DNA of 50,457 nucleotides, taken from Desulfobacterium sp. Its GTDB lineage: Bacteria; Desulfobacterota; Desulfobacteria; Desulfobacterales; Desulfobacteraceae. Both the position numbers and the translations under genes were made by a program. Under the pieces are notes generated by a model. That model saw nothing but the letters and a program-made list of their open reading frames with translations. It was not told the DNA's origin and made no database searches. Location of the stretch: NCBI GenBank assembly GCA_016342325.1, contig JAEINR010000041.1, positions 1 through 50,457 on the forward strand. The letters are read 5' to 3'. Shown here piece after piece: positions 27,401 to 36,349 of the stretch (its first letter is position 1; every line of letters starts with the position of its first letter).

Positions 27401-27727
27401 ATGATCGGCATGATCGCCCTGGGCGGTATTGTAATCCGGAACGCCCTGGTGCTCATTGAGTTCATCCAGGACGCCCTGGACCGGGGAACCCCCTTTAAGG
27501 AGGCGATCCTTGCCAGCGGAGCCATCCGCATGCGGCCCATTGTGCTCACCGCCCTGACAACAGCCCTGGGCGCCTTGCCCATCACCTTTGACCCGGTATT
27601 TTCAGGCCTGGCCTGGGCTTTGATCTTCGGGCTTGTGGCCTCCACCCTCTTCACCCTTGTGGTGATTCCCGTGACCTATTTTGCCGTCTACCAAAACAAA
27701 ACACCGAGACAGGAGGACACCCCATGA
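24497..27727 (+). CDS. RND-family efflux pump permease (AcrB/CusA superfamily)
   Basis: 1076 residues, ATG 24497 after GGAGGAG. Twelve predicted membrane helices in two halves, with two large periplasmic loops (about 40-350 and 570-880). The proton-relay Asp426-Asp427 lies in GLVVDDPITNVENI. The N-terminal substrate-loop region has ISMILIIIALCLGGAALL, PGASPEEVEQLV and DRVYSMSH-like segments of the hydrophobic/amphiphilic efflux type; the metal-pump Met triplet of CusA is not obvious. It exports an unknown substrate by proton antiport. The stop overlaps the next gene as ATGA. Confidence 0.93.
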   Translation: MSEPQNRPGPISKIVERFLDGKISMILIIIALCLGGAALLVTPREEEPQIIVPMADILVSAPGASPEEVEQLVATPLERLLWQIDGVEYVYSMSHRDMAVVTVRFLVGQDREDSLIKLHNRITMHIDQASPIIRGWVIKPVEIDDVSIVNLTLFSPTRSDHELRRIGQEVLARLSQVSNISRTTIHGGRDREIRVALVPERMRGFNISFTEVAAALRGADASVHAGSFNRNDTEYTVSTSSFLTSTDEINALVVGVKNQRPVYLREIATVRDLPREASTYTSIGFSQGQDPAVTQGKNPPQRYPAVTLAISKKRGTNAVTVAKEIIAAFRTLEKTVIPSDVKAEITRNYGETAQEKVGGLISSLGFAILSVVILLAFTLGWREAVIVAIAVPISFSLALFVNYLFGYTINRVTLFALILSLGLVVDDPITNVENIQRHIRAGVLEPFRATLFAVDEVLPPVLMSTLAIIVCFVPLFFITGMMGPYMAPMAVNVPLTVIFSTLCALTIVPWLSLVLLKSAPKKKSPTQESPPPLLHRLYRRALQPFLESKPKRLLLFGLVFLLLVSSCLLALFRLVPLKLLPFDNKNEFQIVIDMADGTTLERTDAVVQKFEHYLKTVPEVTTVLSSTGEASPMDFNGMVRHYYLRKKANLADIRVLLKPKHQREHQSHAIVLRLRTDLEEIAAKNQAKIRLVEVPPGPPVLSTIVGEIYGSPSLDHKDLVAASDHLTGIMEKEAFVVDIDAMAEDPHDQIDLIIDREKAALHGISTRTITTTLKGAMTGLEPALVHLPRERQPLRIRLTLPRSLRSSVSDLGAIPMRTRSGKMISLGELVTLRHTKSAQPIYHKNLERVVYVLADTAGRPPAEAVLDMQSRLKQDPMPKGTRVVWSGEGEWKITIRVFRDMGIAFAAALTAIYILLVIQSGSFFMPLIIMMAIPLTLLGIMPGFLILNLVAAPEVAGFADPVFLTATSMIGMIALGGIVIRNALVLIEFIQDALDRGTPFKEAILASGAIRMRPIVLTALTTALGALPITFDPVFSGLAWALIFGLVASTLFTLVVIPVTYFAVYQNKTPRQEDTP

Positions 27728-28476
27728 AAAGGCTTGCCCCCACGCTTTTGTTTATCGTTTTCTTCTTTGTTTCAGACGGAAGGGCAGAGCCCCTGTCCCT
27801 TATCGCCATGGAGTACCCGCCCTATTCATTCCAAGAAAACGGAAAACCCAAAGGGATCTGGGTGGATATTGCCCTGGAAGCATTCACACGCATGGACCAG
27901 CCCGTCACCATCAAAACCTATCCCTGGGCAAGGGTGATCCACATGATGAAAAAGGGCACGGCAGATGGGGTGATCGGGGCGTACAAGACCCCGGAGCGGG
28001 AGCAGTTCATGGATTACACCCAGCACCCCAACACCCATGGCATCCTCTCCCTCTTTGTCCGTAAAGACGCTTCCATCACATTCAACGGGGATCTAAAGGC
28101 ACTCAGCGACTACCGGTTCTGCGTGGTCAGGGGTTTCAGCTATGGAAAAACCTTTGACGACGCCGTCAAGAACGGGACCATCGTCTACATTCGAGAGGCC
28201 CCCACCATGGAAGAGAACATCAAGGCATTCCTTGCTTTAGGATTGAAGAGTATCCTGGTCGCCGAAAAGTACGCCTGCTCCCACCTGCTCTCCCGCATGG
28301 ACAAAGTAAATGCGGTTCGTGAACTTCCGGTGAAGCTCGATAAAATCCCCATCTATATCGCCTTTTCAAAGAAGCGGAACCGCCTCGCCCTGGTAAAAAA
28401 ACTGGACAGGGTTCTTTCCCGGATGCACGCCGACGGCACCATCACCGCCATGATTCGCCGCCACACCAAAGAGTAG
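27724..28476 (+). CDS. periplasmic solute-binding protein, family 3
   Basis: 250 residues, ATG 27724 with AGGAGG inside the permease gene end (ATGA overlap). A signal peptide (LLFIVFFFVSDGRA) precedes a bilobed PBP-like domain: IAMEYPPYSFQENGKPKGIWVDIALEAF, GTADGVIGAYKTPEREQFMDYT, and the second lobe with FSYGKTF. Such proteins usually serve amino-acid ABC transporters or sensor kinases, but no ABC permease or ATPase is present. Coupling to an efflux pump is odd, and it may scavenge or sense the exported compound. Its stop lies 7 bp from the stop of the convergent PKS gene. Confidence 0.85.
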   Translation: MKRLAPTLLFIVFFFVSDGRAEPLSLIAMEYPPYSFQENGKPKGIWVDIALEAFTRMDQPVTIKTYPWARVIHMMKKGTADGVIGAYKTPEREQFMDYTQHPNTHGILSLFVRKDASITFNGDLKALSDYRFCVVRGFSYGKTFDDAVKNGTIVYIREAPTMEENIKAFLALGLKSILVAEKYACSHLLSRMDKVNAVRELPVKLDKIPIYIAFSKKRNRLALVKKLDRVLSRMHADGTITAMIRRHTKE

Positions 28477-28483
28477 TGCCCCA

Positions 28484-31400
28484 TCAGCTGGTTTTGCAAT
28501 GGGAAAGACGCTCCGTCCCGGACTTCATTTTTTCAATTGATCGATAAAAATCCGCCTTTATCTTTGATGGAAAAGGAGCAGGAGCCGGTTTTCCCTGGGA
28601 ATCACGGGTCACCCAGATCATTGTTTGTTCACCAAAGGCAAGCTTGGTACGCATGCCGTCATCCCCAAGCTTGAAATACTCGAAATAAAACACCGCACCA
28701 TGGGCCTTGAGTTGTTTCAATGCCACGGTCACCACGATCCTGTCAAAGGGCATGGCTTCCCTCAGGTGATCCACCCGGCTTTCCAGACAAAGCAATTCTC
28801 CCCTTTCTCCTGTGCCCCGGAAATATTCAGGGATCAAGTCATAAAAATATCTGTCCCTGGCCTGGCCCTGCCATGCAAAATAGTTGGCAAAATAGATATT
28901 ACCTACAAGATTCGAATTATCAAGGGAGGTCTCAATCATCTGCTCATGGATCAGGGGGCGTATGTTTGGCCCCCCAGGTGCCCCATACAACTCTGTTTCC
29001 TGTTCGCCCCAGGTTATGATCTCGGCCAGGGGTTCGGGAAGAACGTCAAGGCGATTGGGTGCGTTGTTCTGGGGCAGCAGGAGGACATGGGGGCTCTCCA
29101 TGAATTTCCAGTAATAATCGGGATAGGGTTCCGGCTTGACAATGCCATGGCCCAGTACTTCCACCCAGGTTGTGTTCTGGGTACATCGCGCCACCCGTTC
29201 GTAGGTTCCATCCGACAATATTTTCCTGAAATCATAGGTCAACTCCATGGTGGAGTTGGCAGGACCACGATTGTCCGAGGCCCACAGCTTAACCTCGATG
29301 CGATCCTTTACGGTCGCCTCCCCCAGGATATGAATATGGGTATCATTGGTTACCTGGCCGCAGGTTCCTTCGGCAAATGCCTCACCCACCTTTCGTAAAA
29401 CCGGCCAGACAGACGCCTCCCTCACCTCCCCCAGCCAGAAACAGTAATTTGTGAAATAGACGGTCCTGCTCAGCTGGGCATTGGGCCTGAACCCCACAGG
29501 AAAGCTTTGCACAAACACCCCCTGGCCCTGGGGACCGTCAAGGGACATGCCGATATGTTCCATTCCAAGCAGGTCTTCATACCCCGTTCGTTCCGGTATT
29601 TGTGCTTCATCCCCGGGCTGGGCAAGGCCCTGTACCACAAGAGCAAAAACCCGGCCAGGTCCCCAGGTCAGGTCCATGGAAAGGGTCAGGATGTTGCGTA
29701 ACCCATTGCCGGACCCGGTCCTGAAAAGAACTGCCCGGCCCTGTGTTTGAACGATTTCCAGGGAACTGCTGCTTTCACCGCCACTTTTAAGTACCACCTC
29801 CATGGCCGCCCAGATCCGGGTACCGGCAAGGTCAAGGGTGTCTGCCTCCCCAAGCAGTTTGTCCAGCAGCGGATCCCTTGATTTTCCCAGAAGCGCTGTC
29901 CAGTCACGACGGTTTCGATGGGTAACCGGTGCAATGTCGCACCCCTGGGGGCCTGGACCGGCAACGCACAGACAAAGACGCTCATCATGGGAAAGGGAAA
30001 CCGCCATCTGTTTTTCATCCATCCCCGTTACAACGGGTTTCCCCGATTCAAGCCACGTGATGTCAAACCCATCTGCCGGGCCGGCGCTATTTCCATGCAC
30101 CCGGCTTAAGCTGGCCCGGATCAAGGGCAATTCATGGATGTGCCGTTCCGCCTTGGTCATTTCGTGGATACCCGGAATATATTTCAGACACAGTTCAGGG
30201 GGGGCAAGCTTGAACAGGCTGCATACTTCATTTATCTTCTGTTGCACCGTTTGGGTATCCCGTTGGTCGGGATTTGCCAGGTCCGCTGCAACAGGATAAT
30301 CCGGGTTATGTTTTAATATCTTCAAGATATAGCCATCAAGCCTTTCCATCACCCTGCCCTTGGCATCAACAGCAACCACCCGGAACGCCAGCTCATCGTC
30401 CTCCCTTCGTTCCAGCACGGCAATAGCAGAAACGGCAATAGCAGAAACGGCAGTGGCAGAAACCGATTCAGGATTTTTTTCCTTGCTTGCCCGGGGGTAT
30501 ATGTCCAACCCTTTGATATTAAAGGGCAGACACGTTTTTTCAGGAACCAGCAACAGGGCTGCCTGGAGCAGGGAATCCCTGAAAAAAGGATCCCCCAGAA
30601 TCAGACGCTGGTGTGCCGGGTCCGGAAAAGCCGTTCCCACAGTGTCCTCCGGATTTTCCAGGCGACTCGTAAAAACGGCCTCCCTGGCCGTGTCATCCCC
30701 CACCGAGATCGATTGAATTTTGTCGATGCGTTGGAATGAGGGCCCCTGGAACAATAACTGTTCATTATAAAGATCAAGCCCGGGATCTATGCCAAGGGGT
30801 GTTTCCGGAATATGGATCCCATATTCGCCGGGCTCATCCGGCAGTCCAAGGATAAACAGGGCGGAAAAATAATCCCCCCTAGTCCCGGGTTGAACCTTTG
30901 AGATGCCGGCTTGAATCACCTTGAGATCGGATCCCGGCTCACCCTCTTTTACTTCCGCCCGGATAACGATATCTGCGCCCCCATCAGGATCAACCGTTAT
31001 GGGACGTTCTAACAAAATATTTTCAATCCGCACCCTGCCGGCAAAAGAATCACCCGTGGCATGGGCAACGACCTGGGCCATGGCTTCCAGCCCAAACACG
31101 GTGGGAAAAAGATAAGATCCGTTAAAGAGATGATCCTTTAGATAGGGATCCCGATCAAGGGTCAGGTGGGCCTTGAACACCGATTCCACCCCGGGTGTTG
31201 AAGCGATCAACCCTTCAAGATACCTTGCCTTGACAGGGGACGAAATGGGGTGGGGGTTCCAGGTATCCATGCCACCCAGGCGGGCGGTAACAATCACCTG
31301 GTTGGTGCCCGGATCGTTCAGGAAAAGACGAACAAACCGGTTAGCCCCTTCCTCCGTTGGGATGGCATCGATCCCCATTTTCTTCAGATGGCCCACGCTT

Positions 31401-34400
31401 CCCAGACGGGCCCCCATGCCTTCATCCCTCCAGATACTGTAAGCCACACAAAGGGTGGCAATATTTCGTTCCTCCCCATACCGCCTCAACAAAAGATTCA
31501 ACGCCTCGTTGGAAAAACCATACCATCCGTTTCCCGGCATGCCCGTCACCCCTATGATGGAACTTAACCCCGCAAACATCTTCATGGGTTGGTTTTTGAG
31601 CGCTGAAAAAAGGTTTAAAACCCCCAGCACCTTGGGGGCAATCTCCTTTAAAGCCATTTCAGACGATACCCGGCTGATCTCCCGGGGTTGATTGAGCCCG
31701 GCGCCATGGATCACCCCTGTGATCGGCCCCATTTTCTCCCCAATGGACAGGACCAGGGCGTCAACCGAATCCGGGTCTGACACATCACAACTGAAATACC
31801 CGGCATCGATACCTTTATCCTTAAATTTCCCCAGGGTTTCCGCTATTTCGGAGGTTCCGGGAAGATCAGGCCCCCCATCCGGATGAAGGGAACTTCCCAC
31901 CAGGGCCATACGAACCCCTGTCTCAACCGCCAGTGCCAATGCGCAGGATGCGGTGATCCCCTTGGCTCCCCCGGTGACAAGGATAAGGTCATCTGCCGAC
32001 CAGCCAAGGGGACGGGGATGATATGAGACAGGTTGCATCAGCCTGTGGGACACAACCCTGCGTTTCAATCGGGAATCAAAACCAACCGCCGCAAAAGCCG
32101 CCGGGGTGTTGATCTCCCGTATGGTTCTTTCTGCAATGGCATCTTCATCCATGACACTTGAAAAATCCAGAACCCGGACACGCAGGTCATTGCGCTCAAG
32201 ATGAAGGCTCGCACCCAGGGCCAGTGCGCCGCACTGGTCAAGGTTTGCAAACCTATCATGATCGCCAAAATACCCTCCCCCGAACTGAACATATGTCACG
32301 GTGGTGCGTCGACGGGGCGCATGGGCCGCCGGAGGAGGGGCGGCAACACTTGCCAGCCCATCCACAATTCCGGCCAGGTATTTTTCATTGTCATCTGCAG
32401 TTCCGGACTCCCTTGGAAAAACGGCAATGATATGGGAATAGGATGAATCCTGAACCCACTGATTTTCTTTTGCATCCTTGAACACCCCTGTTTTCACCTG
32501 TGCCCCGCGTTGAAAAAGCACCTTTTCCAACGATTCCAAAACCAGATCATTCTCCAAAGGCCCCAGAACAAGCACTTTGCTGATGGACCAATTGTCCTCC
32601 CCCCGCAGAATTAAATTATCAGCCAACGGCTCCCAGGGTTCCTTGATCAAATCAACCACAAAATCCCGAACCCATGGATTTGGATCTTCCGTGATCCGGG
32701 TACCATTTTTCGGGGCTTCACTTTTAACAATTCTCTCCAGGATAGCGGCAATATGTTTCAGGTTCCGATGAAGAAGCGGTTCCAGGTCAAGGGGGAAATC
32801 CACCCCCAGCGCCAGGGCAGTCTCCTGTATCATTGTTTTCAGCCGCTCTAAACTGATATTCAGATCCTTCTCGATCAAAAGATCCGGATCAAGGGTCTCT
32901 TTGGGATAACCGGTAATCCTGACGGCATTATCAATCAGTTTTTCAAGGATATCAGGAGACGAAAGAGGGGCTTGATCTGAGTTTCCAAGGGCGGTTACGA
33001 TCCCAGCAAGGGTTGATTTTGCAAGGTCAAGGGTTTCCACATCCCCTTCAAGCCCAACAGCCCGTGCAGCCTTTGCAACAAGATCCCCTGCCTTTATGGA
33101 GTCAAGATTCAAATCATCCAGAAGACGCAGATCCGACGTTAAGCTTTCACTGGGAAAACCGGTAACTTCATGAACAAGGCGGAACAGAACCGATTCAATA
33201 TCGGTTGTGTTTTCAGCAGGAACCCTGGGAGCAGGCGCCTCAAGCGCCTGGCGTTTTTCATCCCAATCCCCCCTTTTTGATATTTTTTCTATCATCCCGT
33301 TGGCCAGGGGATATTTCATATCCGACCGGATAACATCCGCAAGAAACCCGCCCCTGGCATTCAAATACTGGGTTATTTTCTCCTTGGGAAGTTTCGTAAA
33401 ACCGGCAAGCAAAGCATCCAGATCTCCCATGGCATAGGCAGCGGCCGGTTGAACGGTACTTGTTGCACCATTGAATCGTTTCTCACAGGGGTTTTCAATG
33501 AACCGGCGCTCCCGGGCCGGAACAAACGGACGGATCAACCGTGATTCATACAGGCTGCTCCAGGTGATATCCACCCCATGGGTAAACACCACGGCAAGGA
33601 GTGTATTCAAGTCCTGATCCCCCTGGGCAAGGGATTCCACCGGCTGGCATGGCGGTCCGTCCGGCCCGACGATTCCCCCTATCAACCCGGTGAGCACCCT
33701 GCCCGGTCCCACCTCGATCAACAGGTCACACCCATTTGCCATGGACTCGATCATGGCGACAAAATCCACCTGGGCCAACACCTGCTCCGCAAAGTGGTTT
33801 GCCAGGCCAAGGCCGGGTTTCACCGCCGCTCCAGTGGTGCTCGTAAACAGGGTAACGTCCGAATCCACCATGGATTCAGGCAGGGTGGTGTCTGATTTCA
33901 AAATATCATAGGCCTTTCCAGCAAACTTTGAATGAAATGCATTTGACACCTTTAACCGATAGGTTTTTATCCCCTTTTCCCCACAAAGGGCAATGGCTTT
34001 TTCCACCGCATCTATCCCACCGGAGAGTACGCTCTGGCGGGGGCCGTTGATATTTGCCAGCACCAGGTATCCATCCACCTGGGCAAGCACTTGCTCGGCG
34101 TCATCACGGGAACAGATCAGGCTCACCATGGCCCCGGGTGTTTCAGCACAGGCGGCCATGGCGCGTCCCCGGACAGCGGCAAATTTTATGAGTTCCTCTT
34201 CTCCATACCCGCCTGCGGCGCAAAACGCGGTCAGTTCACCAAGGGAATGTCCCCCAACCAGCTCCGGGGTTATACCGAGCTGTTGAAGGTATTTAAACCA
34301 TAGGATAGAACAGAGACAGATGGCAGGCTGGACCGTCTCTGTCTGGGATAATGCCCTGGCATACCCCTCAATCTCATCTGCCCCCCCGGTCTGATCCAGG

Positions 34401-36349
34401 GGATGATAAATCAAAGGCGACACCGGATGCCCGCCCATCTCCGTGATCCATTTGTCAGCCTGGTCCACCAGCTCCTTTGCCCACTGAAATCGTTCAACAA
34501 GGATCCGGGCCATATTGAGTTGCTGGGACCCCTGGCCGGGAAACACCATTCCGATCCGCTTTTTATCCACATGCCTGCCAAAGAAGAGGGTCTTTCCCGG
34601 GTCATGGGCGATTTTAACGGTTAACGGATTGGATTCAATCAGAACCGTCAGTTTTTTGAGCCGTTCCAGCAATTGGTCGGGTTGGCCCGCAATCACGGCA
34701 CAGCGAATATTGGCTTCCGGGCGGGTATCCTGCCCCAGTCGAAACGCAAGATCCGCAAGTTCGGCAATACTGATCCCCTTGGCCATCTCCTGGAGATCTT
34801 CAATTTTGCTCAAAAGCGCCTTGTCTGAATCCGCTGCCAGCACAAAGAGTTCGGTTTGCTGGTTTGAGACCAGAAGCACCTGTTCTTTTATGGATGGCTC
34901 AAGTTTCGGACTCGGCTGATCACCGGATTCCACAGTGACATGGCAATTGATACCGCCAAACCCCATGGAAGAGACCCCGGCCCTTAATATTTCGCCAGCA
35001 TCCCGGACTTCACCGCTAAGGATGGGATACAGTGAGCGGGCAACCGTATCGAAAATCGGTTGGGGATCGCGGCAGGCGGCCGTGGGCGGCAGGACACGGC
35101 GATTTACAGCGGAAACCGCCTTGATGAAACCACCAATGCCCGATGCAGCCTTTGTATGCCCGATAAGGGATTTTAATGATGTCACCCCGCAAAACCGGGA
35201 ACCGCTTTTTAAAGATGAAGCAGGGAATTTCCCCGGATCGCCCATGGCAATGGAAATCGCTTCCAGTTCAACCCGGTCCCCCACCGTTGTACCGGTGCCA
35301 TGTCCTTCAATAAAATTTAAGTCATGGATACCATAGGGCGCGCGATCATAGGCCGCCTTTAACGCCCTGGCCTGTCCCTGGGCGCTGGGAGCGGTCAGCC
35401 CGGTACCACCCCCATCTGATGAAATTCCCCAGCCCTGGAGAACCCCATAGATGTAATCACTGTCTCGAACGGCATCCGCCATGCGTTTAAGCACCACAAA
35501 TCCGCACCCTTCACCCGGAATAAAGCCATCGCCCCTGCGATCGTAGACGGTCATTTCATTATCAGTCAATGCACGGGTCTTGGCAAACCCGATCAGCTCA
35601 AAACTGTCTAAACTGATATCAACACCTCCGGCAAGAACCAGGTCCAGGTCCCCCTCTGCAAGCTTTGAAGCAGCCGTTGCAACAGCCAGAAGCGAAGATG
35701 AGCATGCGCCGTCAACAACATACCCGCCACCCTTGAGATCCAGATAGTTGCATATCCGACCGGCATTTGTATTGGAAAGACCGCCGGCCAGGGAATCTTC
35801 ACTGGCCGCAGGAAAGGCGGATTTAAAATAGGTCTCAAATGCGATCTCCATCTCCATGAGTTGCTTTGCAGGCAATTCATTTACCTTGGATGCAGATAGA
35901 AAAGCACGGCGAACAAAGGGCCATCGCAATCTCATGGTATTGGCCCGGGACTGTTCTCCAGCCAGGCTGTTACCAAGAATAACGCCGGTATGCTCACCCG
36001 GAATCGTGTCCCGGGAGTATCCTGCATCTTTTATCGCATTAATTGCAACTTCCAACGAGAGCCAGTGTGTGATATCAGTAGAGTTGAAGGTGGATTGGGG
36101 AATTCGCATGGATGCCCAGTCAAAATCAAATCCATCGATAACAGCTGCCTGCTTTCCATAGGTTTTATCAGGTTCATGGGGATCTGAATGATAATAATCG
36201 GCAACTGGTAATCGTTGATCCGGAAGCTGCCTGAATTGACGACGGCGTGAAAGCACATTCTCCCACATCTGTCGTGGATTACGAGAATCAGGATACCAGC
36301 AGGCTAAACCGATAACTGCAATTGGGGAATTTGATCTGTTTTTCATCAC
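28484..36349 (-). CDS. giant iterative type I polyketide synthase: KS-AT-ACP-ACP*-KR-DH-PPTase-TE-TE
   Basis: 2621 residues; ATG 36349 (second ATG follows directly) after AAGGAG. Ketosynthase about 6-470 with Cys216 in DGACSSS, His350 in EGHGTGT and His398 in GHTKAASG. Acyltransferase about 600-905, Ser702 in GHSLGE. First carrier domain about 1050-1125, Ser1084 in LNLDSIKA. Second carrier-like domain about 1130-1210 with Leu1167 where the serine should be. Ketoreductase about 1300-1680: GGAKGI (1460-1465), Ser1597, Tyr1610, Asn1614. Dehydratase about 1715-2020: His1740 in HLFNGSYLFP, Asp near 1925. Phosphopantetheinyl transferase about 2050-2235: GCDIAPV with Asp2138 and WAAMEVVLK. Two hot-dog thioesterase-like domains about 2260-2400 and 2430-2600 (YFTNYCFWLGE; NIYFANYFAWQGQ). 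No enoyl reductase, so a polyene is the likely product. The order to the PPTase is that of enediyne-type PKSs; product unknown. Confidence 0.92.
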   Translation of the reverse strand: MMKNRSNSPIAVIGLACWYPDSRNPRQMWENVLSRRRQFRQLPDQRLPVADYYHSDPHEPDKTYGKQAAVIDGFDFDWASMRIPQSTFNSTDITHWLSLEVAINAIKDAGYSRDTIPGEHTGVILGNSLAGEQSRANTMRLRWPFVRRAFLSASKVNELPAKQLMEMEIAFETYFKSAFPAASEDSLAGGLSNTNAGRICNYLDLKGGGYVVDGACSSSLLAVATAASKLAEGDLDLVLAGGVDISLDSFELIGFAKTRALTDNEMTVYDRRGDGFIPGEGCGFVVLKRMADAVRDSDYIYGVLQGWGISSDGGGTGLTAPSAQGQARALKAAYDRAPYGIHDLNFIEGHGTGTTVGDRVELEAISIAMGDPGKFPASSLKSGSRFCGVTSLKSLIGHTKAASGIGGFIKAVSAVNRRVLPPTAACRDPQPIFDTVARSLYPILSGEVRDAGEILRAGVSSMGFGGINCHVTVESGDQPSPKLEPSIKEQVLLVSNQQTELFVLAADSDKALLSKIEDLQEMAKGISIAELADLAFRLGQDTRPEANIRCAVIAGQPDQLLERLKKLTVLIESNPLTVKIAHDPGKTLFFGRHVDKKRIGMVFPGQGSQQLNMARILVERFQWAKELVDQADKWITEMGGHPVSPLIYHPLDQTGGADEIEGYARALSQTETVQPAICLCSILWFKYLQQLGITPELVGGHSLGELTAFCAAGGYGEEELIKFAAVRGRAMAACAETPGAMVSLICSRDDAEQVLAQVDGYLVLANINGPRQSVLSGGIDAVEKAIALCGEKGIKTYRLKVSNAFHSKFAGKAYDILKSDTTLPESMVDSDVTLFTSTTGAAVKPGLGLANHFAEQVLAQVDFVAMIESMANGCDLLIEVGPGRVLTGLIGGIVGPDGPPCQPVESLAQGDQDLNTLLAVVFTHGVDITWSSLYESRLIRPFVPARERRFIENPCEKRFNGATSTVQPAAAYAMGDLDALLAGFTKLPKEKITQYLNARGGFLADVIRSDMKYPLANGMIEKISKRGDWDEKRQALEAPAPRVPAENTTDIESVLFRLVHEVTGFPSESLTSDLRLLDDLNLDSIKAGDLVAKAARAVGLEGDVETLDLAKSTLAGIVTALGNSDQAPLSSPDILEKLIDNAVRITGYPKETLDPDLLIEKDLNISLERLKTMIQETALALGVDFPLDLEPLLHRNLKHIAAILERIVKSEAPKNGTRITEDPNPWVRDFVVDLIKEPWEPLADNLILRGEDNWSISKVLVLGPLENDLVLESLEKVLFQRGAQVKTGVFKDAKENQWVQDSSYSHIIAVFPRESGTADDNEKYLAGIVDGLASVAAPPPAAHAPRRRTTVTYVQFGGGYFGDHDRFANLDQCGALALGASLHLERNDLRVRVLDFSSVMDEDAIAERTIREINTPAAFAAVGFDSRLKRRVVSHRLMQPVSYHPRPLGWSADDLILVTGGAKGITASCALALAVETGVRMALVGSSLHPDGGPDLPGTSEIAETLGKFKDKGIDAGYFSCDVSDPDSVDALVLSIGEKMGPITGVIHGAGLNQPREISRVSSEMALKEIAPKVLGVLNLFSALKNQPMKMFAGLSSIIGVTGMPGNGWYGFSNEALNLLLRRYGEERNIATLCVAYSIWRDEGMGARLGSVGHLKKMGIDAIPTEEGANRFVRLFLNDPGTNQVIVTARLGGMDTWNPHPISSPVKARYLEGLIASTPGVESVFKAHLTLDRDPYLKDHLFNGSYLFPTVFGLEAMAQVVAHATGDSFAGRVRIENILLERPITVDPDGGADIVIRAEVKEGEPGSDLKVIQAGISKVQPGTRGDYFSALFILGLPDEPGEYGIHIPETPLGIDPGLDLYNEQLLFQGPSFQRIDKIQSISVGDDTAREAVFTSRLENPEDTVGTAFPDPAHQRLILGDPFFRDSLLQAALLLVPEKTCLPFNIKGLDIYPRASKEKNPESVSATAVSAIAVSAIAVLERREDDELAFRVVAVDAKGRVMERLDGYILKILKHNPDYPVAADLANPDQRDTQTVQQKINEVCSLFKLAPPELCLKYIPGIHEMTKAERHIHELPLIRASLSRVHGNSAGPADGFDITWLESGKPVVTGMDEKQMAVSLSHDERLCLCVAGPGPQGCDIAPVTHRNRRDWTALLGKSRDPLLDKLLGEADTLDLAGTRIWAAMEVVLKSGGESSSSLEIVQTQGRAVLFRTGSGNGLRNILTLSMDLTWGPGRVFALVVQGLAQPGDEAQIPERTGYEDLLGMEHIGMSLDGPQGQGVFVQSFPVGFRPNAQLSRTVYFTNYCFWLGEVREASVWPVLRKVGEAFAEGTCGQVTNDTHIHILGEATVKDRIEVKLWASDNRGPANSTMELTYDFRKILSDGTYERVARCTQNTTWVEVLGHGIVKPEPYPDYYWKFMESPHVLLLPQNNAPNRLDVLPEPLAEIITWGEQETELYGAPGGPNIRPLIHEQMIETSLDNSNLVGNIYFANYFAWQGQARDRYFYDLIPEYFRGTGERGELLCLESRVDHLREAMPFDRIVVTVALKQLKAHGAVFYFEYFKLGDDGMRTKLAFGEQTMIWVTRDSQGKPAPAPFPSKIKADFYRSIEKMKSGTERLSHCKTS
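30418..30462. repeat. 3 x 15-bp tandem repeat inside the PKS gene
   Basis: Units at 30418-30432, 30433-30447 (identical, CGGCAATAGCAGAAA) and 30448-30462 (CGGCAGTGGCAGAAA). On the coding strand they give repeated V-S-A-I-A pentapeptides in the dehydratase C-terminal part, in frame. Confidence 0.8.

Noticed and set aside
28484-36349. Calling the PKS an enediyne cluster
   Set aside because: Only the PKS architecture fits; the conserved accessory genes of enediyne clusters are absent from both flanks.
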